DNA of 64,000 nt from Paraburkholderia bannensis NBRC 103871 (GTDB lineage: Bacteria > Pseudomonadota > Gammaproteobacteria > Burkholderiales > Burkholderiaceae). The stretch's first letter is position 1. Each line of letters starts with the position of its first letter. Positions 58,623 through 64,000 of the stretch are shown here, in pieces. Location of the stretch: positions 248,001-312,000 of the forward strand of contig NZ_BAYA01000006.1 of assembly GCF_000685015.1 (NCBI RefSeq). Reading direction: 5' to 3'. The notes beneath the pieces are model-generated. The model did no database searches. It was not told where the DNA came from and saw nothing but the letters and a program-made list of their open reading frames with translations. Made by a program: the position numbers and the translations under genes.

Positions 58623-60410
58623 ATGCCGACGGATCGAATCATCCGATTCGCGGACTTCGAACTCGACGTCGAGCGCTACCAGCTCCGCCGCGCCGGTGAG
58701 CAAGTCCGGCTCGAACGCCTGCCGATGGATCTGTTGATCCTGCTCGCGTCGCGTCACGGCGAGCTGATCTCGCGCGCCGATATCGTCGAACGCCTCTGGC
58801 ACGGCAACCCCTATCGCGACACCGAAAACGGCATCAACACCGCGATCCGCAAGATCCGCATCGCACTCGCCGACGATCCGCTCAAGCCGCGTCATCTCGT
58901 GACCGTGAAGGGCAAGGGCTATCGGTTCGACGGTGCAGATTTCGCGAGCCTCGCAACCGCCGACGCCATCGACGCGCCGCGCGCGCATCGTGCGGTGCGC
59001 GTGCTCGTGCTGCCGTTTGCAAACCTCACCGACGACGCGCATCAGGAACACCTGTGCAGCGCGCTCGCCGATGAAATCTCGGCGACGCTCGGCGCACTCG
59101 GCGCGGAACGTCTGCGCCTGATTGCGCGCACCACCGCAGCGCGTTATCGCGACACCGCCAAAAGCATTGGCGAGATCGCGCGCGAGCTCAAGCTCGACTA
59201 TGTGCTCGAAGGTTCGCTCTCGCGCGAAGGGCCGCGCGCGCGCATCCTCACGCGCCTGATCCGCTGCGCCGATGAAGTGCAGATCTGGAGCCGCGCGCAC
59301 GAGCCGGTCTCGCCAGGCGCGCTCGACATCCTCAAGGAGGCCGCCGCCGCGCTCGCGCAGGATCTTGCGACGACGCTCTCGGAGCAGCAGCGCTCGCTGC
59401 TCGCGCGGCGCCTGCCGGTCGATCCCGCCGCGCACGACGCCTATGTGCGCGGGCGCTACTTCTGGTATCGGCGCGTGCATTTCGATGCGTCGTTCTGCGC
59501 GCATCACAGCATCGACGGCGAGGACTTCGCGCGCAGCCGCGCCTATTTCGAAACCGCGCTCGAACACGATCCGAACTACGCGCTGGGCTACGCCGGTCTG
59601 TCGAACTACTACGGCGCGGCGGTCGTGCACGGCATGTTCTCGCCCGACGACGGCTGGCCGATTGCGCGCGCGCTCGCGCATAACGCGCTCGAACTCGACC
59701 CCGATCTGCCAGAGGCGCACCACGCGCTCGCGGCCGTGCGCTACTTCTTCGAATGGGACTGGGCACGCGCCGAAGCCGGCTTCAAGGAGGCGCTGCGGCG
59801 CAACCCGAGCTATCCGGAGGCGCACCGGCTCTATGCGCGACTGCTGATGTCGGCGGGCCGGCGCGCCGAGGGCGAAGTCGAAATGGCGCGCGCCGAACAC
59901 ATCGATCCGCTGGCGTTTCAGGGCTCGCGCGCCTTCGGCATGATTCTCGCGGGACGCCACGAGGAGGTGGTGAGCGACTATCTTGCGCCGGGCCACATGG
60001 AGTATTCGCCGCTCGCGTACCAGTTGCTTGCGACGGCCTTCGAGGTGAAGCGGCTCCACGCGCAGGCCGTCGATGCGACGGTCGAGGCGCTCGTGCGCTG
60101 CAATCTGCACGCGCGCGCAGCGACGATCCGCGCGCAATGGGAAGCGGGCGGCTACGACGCGGTGCTGCGCTGGTATCGCGACGATCTGCTGGCCAGGCGG
60201 CGCAGCCAGTACACCTCGCCGCTACTGATCGCCGAAATCTACGCGCGCCTTGGCCAGCCCGACGAGATGTTCCACTGGCTCGATGCAGCGCTCGCCGAGC
60301 GCAGTTCGCGCCTGTGCGAGCTGCGCGTGAATCCGTGGTTTCAGCCCTATCGCCCGGGCGGGCGCATGAGAAGAATCGAACAGCTGGTTGGCGAGGGCCG
60401 GACGCAGTAA
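58623..60410 (+). CDS. CadC-like winged-helix regulator with TolB-like and TPR domains
   Basis: The 595 residues begin with an OmpR-type winged helix (about 1-102: IIRFADFELDVERYQLRR, NTAIRKIRIALADD, VKGKGYRF). A TolB N-terminal-like segment (about 118-230: VLPFANLTDD, LKLDYVLEGSLSR) and C-terminal TPR-like helices (about 270-590) follow. There is no membrane helix, unlike CadC itself. Such proteins regulate nearby genes in response to unknown signals, perhaps by protein contact through the TPRs. The target is unknown; the convergent DUF4148 gene and the MFS genes are candidates. Confidence 0.9.
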   Translation: MPTDRIIRFADFELDVERYQLRRAGEQVRLERLPMDLLILLASRHGELISRADIVERLWHGNPYRDTENGINTAIRKIRIALADDPLKPRHLVTVKGKGYRFDGADFASLATADAIDAPRAHRAVRVLVLPFANLTDDAHQEHLCSALADEISATLGALGAERLRLIARTTAARYRDTAKSIGEIARELKLDYVLEGSLSREGPRARILTRLIRCADEVQIWSRAHEPVSPGALDILKEAAAALAQDLATTLSEQQRSLLARRLPVDPAAHDAYVRGRYFWYRRVHFDASFCAHHSIDGEDFARSRAYFETALEHDPNYALGYAGLSNYYGAAVVHGMFSPDDGWPIARALAHNALELDPDLPEAHHALAAVRYFFEWDWARAEAGFKEALRRNPSYPEAHRLYARLLMSAGRRAEGEVEMARAEHIDPLAFQGSRAFGMILAGRHEEVVSDYLAPGHMEYSPLAYQLLATAFEVKRLHAQAVDATVEALVRCNLHARAATIRAQWEAGGYDAVLRWYRDDLLARRRSQYTSPLLIAEIYARLGQPDEMFHWLDAALAERSSRLCELRVNPWFQPYRPGGRMRRIEQLVGEGRTQ

Positions 60411-60458
60411 CCGGGCTGCGTACCGGCCCCTGGATAGACGTTCTGCCTGCGGCTCGTC

Positions 60459-60719
60459 CTAGTTGCCGTGATAGATGTCGTTGTTCAGTCGATCGCGTTC
60501 ACCCGATTTTTCCGAACGCACCAGGTCCTGATAGACCTGCGCGTGCGTGAGCGCCATCGGCGCGCCCGAGGCGCTGTTGGTCATGGGCGTGCCGCCCACG
60601 TCCTGCGAAGCCGAAGGGGCGCCCTGCGACGGATCGGACGACGAATCGGCCAGCGCGAGTCCTGCGAACAAGGCGGCCGAGCAGGCCACCGCGATGCGTA
60701 CGGTATTCAGCGTGTTCAT
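60459..60719 (-). CDS. DUF4148-family periplasmic protein
   Basis: An 86-residue secreted protein: signal peptide (core VRIAVACSAALFAGLALA), low-complexity Ser/Gly/Ala middle, and the DUF4148 core LTHAQVYQDLVRSEKSGE near 57-74. These small proteins are multiplied in Burkholderiaceae and of unknown function. CTGGAG precedes the ATG. The 186-codon frame reaching back to 61016 has no support. Confidence 0.88.
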   Translation of the reverse strand: MNTLNTVRIAVACSAALFAGLALADSSSDPSQGAPSASQDVGGTPMTNSASGAPMALTHAQVYQDLVRSEKSGERDRLNNDIYHGN

Positions 60720-61131
60720 GTCATCGCTCCAGGAGAAGAAAGCGCATGCGAGGCGGCCGCCATGCGCGGTGCGGACGAAACGGGCCTGTCGTGGGAGCTG
60801 GGTGAAAGTGTGCGGGGACGCTGTTGAAACCTGGGCGGGTCTGCGGCCGCCTCCCCGAAAAGCGCATCGGCCACGGCGGCGGACGCAGGCGGGTTCGTGG
60901 ACGCATGGTGCGGCCCGCGCCCGCCGCGCGCCATGGACGTAACCTGAAGAAATCGTCAAGGCAACCGGCAGACGGGCGGTGTTGCGTAAGAAGAACGCAA
61001 GAAAAGGGTGTCGCATGCGCCAAGGCGCATTTCAGTACAATTCCGGGTTGACTCCTGTGCCGCGCCTGCAACACGCCTGCGCGTGCGGGATCCAGCCCCC
61101 GATCTAGTCTGATCACGCCAGCCACACAGCC
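60720..61131. other. Divergent intergenic region, DUF4148 gene / MFS gene
   Basis: 412 bp that should hold both promoters. A TACAAT -10-like hexamer lies at about 61035-61040 on the plus strand without a good -35. Several high-GC frames cross the region with no ribosome site or family signal. Confidence 0.4.
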
Positions 61132-62316
61132 ATGCCACTGCCCCTCCTCGCCCTTGCCGTCGCCGCGTTTGGTATCGGTACCACCGAATTCGTCATCATG
61201 GGCCTGCTGCCCGATGTCGCGCGCGACCTCAGCGTGTCGATTCCGGCGGCGGGGATGCTGGTGTCGGCCTATGCGCTGGGCGTGACGATCGGCGCGCCCA
61301 TCGTCGCCATCGCCATTGCCAACGTGCCGCGCAAGGCGGCGCTCATGCGCCTGATCGGCATCTTCATCGTCGGCAACCTGCTATGCGCGCTCGCGCCCAA
61401 CTATTCGATCCTGATGGCCGCGCGCATCGTCACGGCGTTCTGCCATGGCGCGTTCTTCGGCATCGGCTCGGTCGTGGCGGCGGGGCTCGTCGCGCCCAAC
61501 CGGCGCGCCCAGGCGATCGCGCTGATGTTCACGGGCCTCACGCTCGCCAACGTGCTGGGCGTGCCGCTGGGCACCGCGCTCGGCCAGCTGGCCGGCTGGC
61601 GCACGACCTTCTGGGCCGTGACCGGCATTGGCCTGCTTGCCGCGCTGGCGTTGCAGGTCTGCCTGCCGAAGCACATCGAAATGCAGAAGGCGAGCCTCGT
61701 GCACGAATTCAGCGTGCTCAAGAACCCGCAGGTGCTGATGGTGCTGGGCATCAGCGTGCTGGCGTCGGCGAGTTTGTTCTCGGTGTTCACCTACATCACG
61801 CCGATCCTCGAAGACGTCACCGGCTTCTCGCCGCACGAAGTCACCTTCGTGCTGCTGCTGTTCGGCCTCGGCCTGACGGTGGGCAGCACGCTGGGCGGCA
61901 AGCTCGCGGACTGGAAGCTGATGCGCTCGCTGCTCGTGTTCCTCGCGATGATCGGCGTGGTGCTCGCGGTGTTCTCGGCGACCATGCACGACCCGATCAT
62001 GGCCAGCGCGACGATCTTCGTCTGGGGCATCCTGGCGTTCGCCATCGTGCCGCCGCTGCAGATGCTGATCGTGAACCGCGCGAGCGAAGCGCCTAACCTG
62101 GCCTCGACGCTCAATCAGGGCGCGTTCAATCTCGGCAACGCGGGCGGCGCGTGGATCGGCGGCGTGGCGATCGGCTCGGGCGCCGCGCTCACGACGCTGC
62201 CGTGGGTCGGCCTGCTGATGGCGCTGGCCGCGCTTGGCCTCACGTTCGTGTCGGCACAGCTCGACCGGCGCGCGCGCCGCCGCACGGCGCCGGCTGGCCC
62301 GACCTCGGCGATCTGA
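61132..62316 (+). CDS. MFS transporter, DHA1 family (AraJ/YdhP-like)
   Basis: A 394-residue, 12-helix carrier. It opens directly with the first helix and the family signature AVAAFGIGTTEFVIMGLLPDVA, followed by AYALGVTIGAP. The group includes sugar, purine-ribonucleoside and drug efflux proteins, so the substrate is open. A second MFS gene starts 58 bp downstream. Confidence 0.9.
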   Translation: MPLPLLALAVAAFGIGTTEFVIMGLLPDVARDLSVSIPAAGMLVSAYALGVTIGAPIVAIAIANVPRKAALMRLIGIFIVGNLLCALAPNYSILMAARIVTAFCHGAFFGIGSVVAAGLVAPNRRAQAIALMFTGLTLANVLGVPLGTALGQLAGWRTTFWAVTGIGLLAALALQVCLPKHIEMQKASLVHEFSVLKNPQVLMVLGISVLASASLFSVFTYITPILEDVTGFSPHEVTFVLLLFGLGLTVGSTLGGKLADWKLMRSLLVFLAMIGVVLAVFSATMHDPIMASATIFVWGILAFAIVPPLQMLIVNRASEAPNLASTLNQGAFNLGNAGGAWIGGVAIGSGAALTTLPWVGLLMALAALGLTFVSAQLDRRARRRTAPAGPTSAI

Positions 62317-62374
62317 CCCGCAAGAAGGCTTTTTCCACACGGTCGCAACAAGCGGCGTAGTAGCATTGCGCCCG

Positions 62375-63532
62375 ATGAAAACCGTCCTCACCCGCGATTT
62401 CCTCGCGCTGATCCTGAGCGTGGCCGTGGTCGGCCTCGGCTCCGGCGCGACGCTCCCGCTTACTGCGCTCGCCCTCACCGACGCCGGCTATGGCGCGACC
62501 GTAGTCGGCCTGCTCACCGCTGCCCAGGCGCTCGGCGGCCTGATCGTCGTGCCGATGACCGCGTGGATTGCCTCGCGCTTCGGCTCGCGGCAGGTGATCG
62601 TCGGCTCCGTGCTGGCCGTGGCCGTCGCCACCGCGCTCATGCAGTGCTGCGAGAACCTGTGGTTGTGGGGCGTGCTGCGCATGATCTGCGGCGCGGCGCT
62701 CATGCTGCTGTTCACGATCGGCGAAGCATGGGTGAACGAACTCGCCGACGACTCCAATCGCGGCCGCGTGGTCGCCATCTACGCGACGACCTTTACGCTG
62801 TTCCAGATGTCGGGGCCGGTGCTGGTGAGCCAGCTCGCCGATTACACCGCGTGGCGTTTTGCGATCTGCGGCGCGATTTTTCTGGTCGCGCTGCCGATGC
62901 TCGCCGCGATCCGCTCCAGTCCCCACACTTCCGACCTGCACGAGCCGCACGGCAGCTGGCGCCATGTGCTGCCGAAAATGCCCGCGCTGATTATCGCCAC
63001 CGGGTTTTTCGCGCTGTTCGATACGCTGGCGCTGTCGTTGCTGCCGCTGTTTGCGATCGGCCATGGGATCGGCAGCGAGGAGGCGGTGCTGTTTGCTTCG
63101 GTGGTGCTGCTCGGCGATACGACCATGCAGTTTCCGATTGGCTGGCTGGCGGATCGGCTCGGGCGCGAGCGCGTGCATGCGCTCATGGGCGTGATCGTCG
63201 TAGCGCTGTTGCCGTTGCTGCCGTTCGTGGTGGAAATGCCGTGGCTGCGGTGGCCGCTGCTGTTCGTGCTCGGCGCGGCGGCGGGGTCGATCTATACGCT
63301 TGCGATCGTGGCGTGCGGGGAGCGGTTTGAAGGCGTCGCACTGGTGTCCGCCAGTGCGCTGGTGAGCGCTTCGTGGAGCGCGGCCAGTTTCGGCGGCCCG
63401 ATCGTGACGGGCGCGCTGATGCAGCATGCCGGGCGCGACTCGATGCTCTGGGTGCTGTTCGCCTGCGCGCTGGTGTTTCTCGCCGCGTTGCGCTGGGAGC
63501 GCTCGCGCGGCGTGGGAACCGCGCGCGCGTAG
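62375..63532 (+). CDS. MFS transporter (YcaD/YfkF-like)
   Basis: A 385-residue, 12-helix carrier with GSGATLPLTALALTDAGYGA after helix 1 and WIASRFGSRQVIVGS in the helix 2-3 loop. LFTIGEAWVNELADDSNRGRVVAIYAT on helices 4-5 is characteristic of the YcaD/YfkF branch. The ATG at 62375 opens the protein at the first helix. Probably cotranscribed with the preceding MFS gene. Substrate unknown. Confidence 0.9.
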   Translation: MKTVLTRDFLALILSVAVVGLGSGATLPLTALALTDAGYGATVVGLLTAAQALGGLIVVPMTAWIASRFGSRQVIVGSVLAVAVATALMQCCENLWLWGVLRMICGAALMLLFTIGEAWVNELADDSNRGRVVAIYATTFTLFQMSGPVLVSQLADYTAWRFAICGAIFLVALPMLAAIRSSPHTSDLHEPHGSWRHVLPKMPALIIATGFFALFDTLALSLLPLFAIGHGIGSEEAVLFASVVLLGDTTMQFPIGWLADRLGRERVHALMGVIVVALLPLLPFVVEMPWLRWPLLFVLGAAAGSIYTLAIVACGERFEGVALVSASALVSASWSAASFGGPIVTGALMQHAGRDSMLWVLFACALVFLAALRWERSRGVGTARA

Positions 63533-63562
63533 CGCTTCAGCGTCGAGGCGTCGCGAAGGGCG

Positions 63563-63589
63563 TCAATGTGATCAGTGCGATCAATGTGA
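63563..63589 (-). repeat. 9-bp tandem repeat (three units) carrying the stop codon of an MFS gene
   Basis: Plus-strand units TCAATGTGA (63563), TCAGTGCGA (63572) and TCAATGTGA (63581). On the minus strand they read TCACATTGA-TCGCACTGA-TCACATTGA. The first encodes the terminal Ser-His and TGA of the gene; the next two repeat the stop in the same frame. Confidence 0.85.
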
Positions 63590-64000
63590 CAGGACGCCCT
63601 TCTCGATCGGCTTCCTGTTTCCGGCCCGCGCCATGATGAGCAGCACGATTGCCGACACGGCAGCGGGCACGGCGACCACCAGGAAAATGTCGCTATTCGA
63701 CCAGTTGCGGCGAATCAGCTCGCCGCCCAGAACCGGGCCGACGATCGAGCCAATGCGCCCGACGCCCAGGCTCCAGCCGATGCCGGTCGAGCGCAGCGAA
63801 GTCGGATAGTAGGTGGCGGCCAGCGCGTTGACGGCGGGCTGACCGCCAACAATGCAAAAGCCCGTGATGACGACGAGGACGAACAGGATCGGCAGCGCGA
63901 TGCCGGGCTGCCCGATCAGCGCAATCGTGATCGCCGCGAGACCGAATGACGGCGCGAGCAGCTTGTAGAAGCCAATCCGGTCGATCAGCGGCCCCATCAG
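63581..64000 (-). CDS. MFS transporter, probable aromatic acid:H+ symporter family, C-terminal part only
   Basis: 139 residues are visible, and the frame is open to the right edge of the window. Segments MGPLIDRIGFYKLLAPSFGL, FCIVGGQPAVNALAATYYP, STGIGWSLGVGRIGSIVGPVLGG match the second half of AAHS-type permeases such as PcaK/BenK. Helices 8-12 are expected here. The substrate cannot be judged from this half. The stop lies in a 9-bp tandem repeat. Confidence 0.85.
   Translation of the reverse strand: MMGPLIDRIGFYKLLAPSFGLAAITIALIGQPGIALPILFVLVVITGFCIVGGQPAVNALAATYYPTSLRSTGIGWSLGVGRIGSIVGPVLGGELIRRNWSNSDIFLVVAVPAAVSAIVLLIMARAGNRKPIEKGVLSH

Overview
GC-rich chromosomal DNA with the gene repertoire of a Burkholderiaceae beta-proteobacterium, most likely Burkholderia, Paraburkholderia or Caballeronia. 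Pointers are the bec/bce-type exopolysaccharide genes, DUF4148, BON-domain and entericidin proteins, an AspT/AspD module, xdhABC and the density of LysR regulators and MFS carriers. No rRNA, tRNA, CRISPR array, transposase or prophage was seen.

Region 1 (about 1-28.8 kb) is a large surface-polysaccharide locus. A minus-strand operon encodes a phosphoglycosyl transferase, Wza, the BY-kinase Wzc, a GT2 and a GT4 that runs off the left edge. Next to it lie a polytopic GT-C-like membrane protein and a divergent four-gene plus-strand cassette (DprE1-like, DprE2-like, GtrA, HAD-UbiA fusion). That cassette reproduces the mycobacterial pathway to polyprenyl-phospho-arabinofuranose. The second half carries a tightly overlapping cassette of carrier protein, acyl-CoA-dehydrogenase-like flavoenzyme, amino acid:carrier-protein ligase (a seryl-tRNA-synthetase-like paralogue), DUF1839 protein and GH2 glycosidase. 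A SAM methyltransferase and a flavin reductase are divergent from it. A double alpha/beta-hydrolase, a Wzx flippase, a secreted clan-A glycosidase, another GT2 and a WecA-like transferase complete the locus. My best reading is a Wzx-dependent polymer whose repeat may be decorated with arabinofuranose and with a carrier-bound, modified amino acid. This is the least described system in the window.

Region 2 (about 29-38.7 kb) holds small envelope and housekeeping genes around a sulfide/persulfide detoxification module. The module has a metallo-beta-lactamase-fold persulfide dioxygenase-like enzyme, a BigR-type ArsR repressor with a conserved Cys pair, a DUF442-sulfide:quinone-reductase fusion and a TauE/SafE exporter. 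Divergent promoters share one palindromic operator. RarD, a second TauE/SafE and a BON protein follow.

Region 3 (about 39-64 kb) is metabolic: an orphan TAXI-type receptor, a 2-hydroxychromene-2-carboxylate isomerase-like protein with a LysR regulator, xdhABC with an N-terminally short XdhC, MFS carriers, and an aspartate:alanine exchange module (two tandem AspT and AspD) with a divergent LysR regulator. A crotonase lacking one catalytic Glu, a CadC-like winged-helix/TPR regulator, two more MFS carriers and a partial aromatic-acid symporter end the window.

Across the window, several genes end inside short (9-13 bp) tandem repeats whose unit contains the stop codon, so the stop is repeated downstream. 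I know of no named feature class for this.
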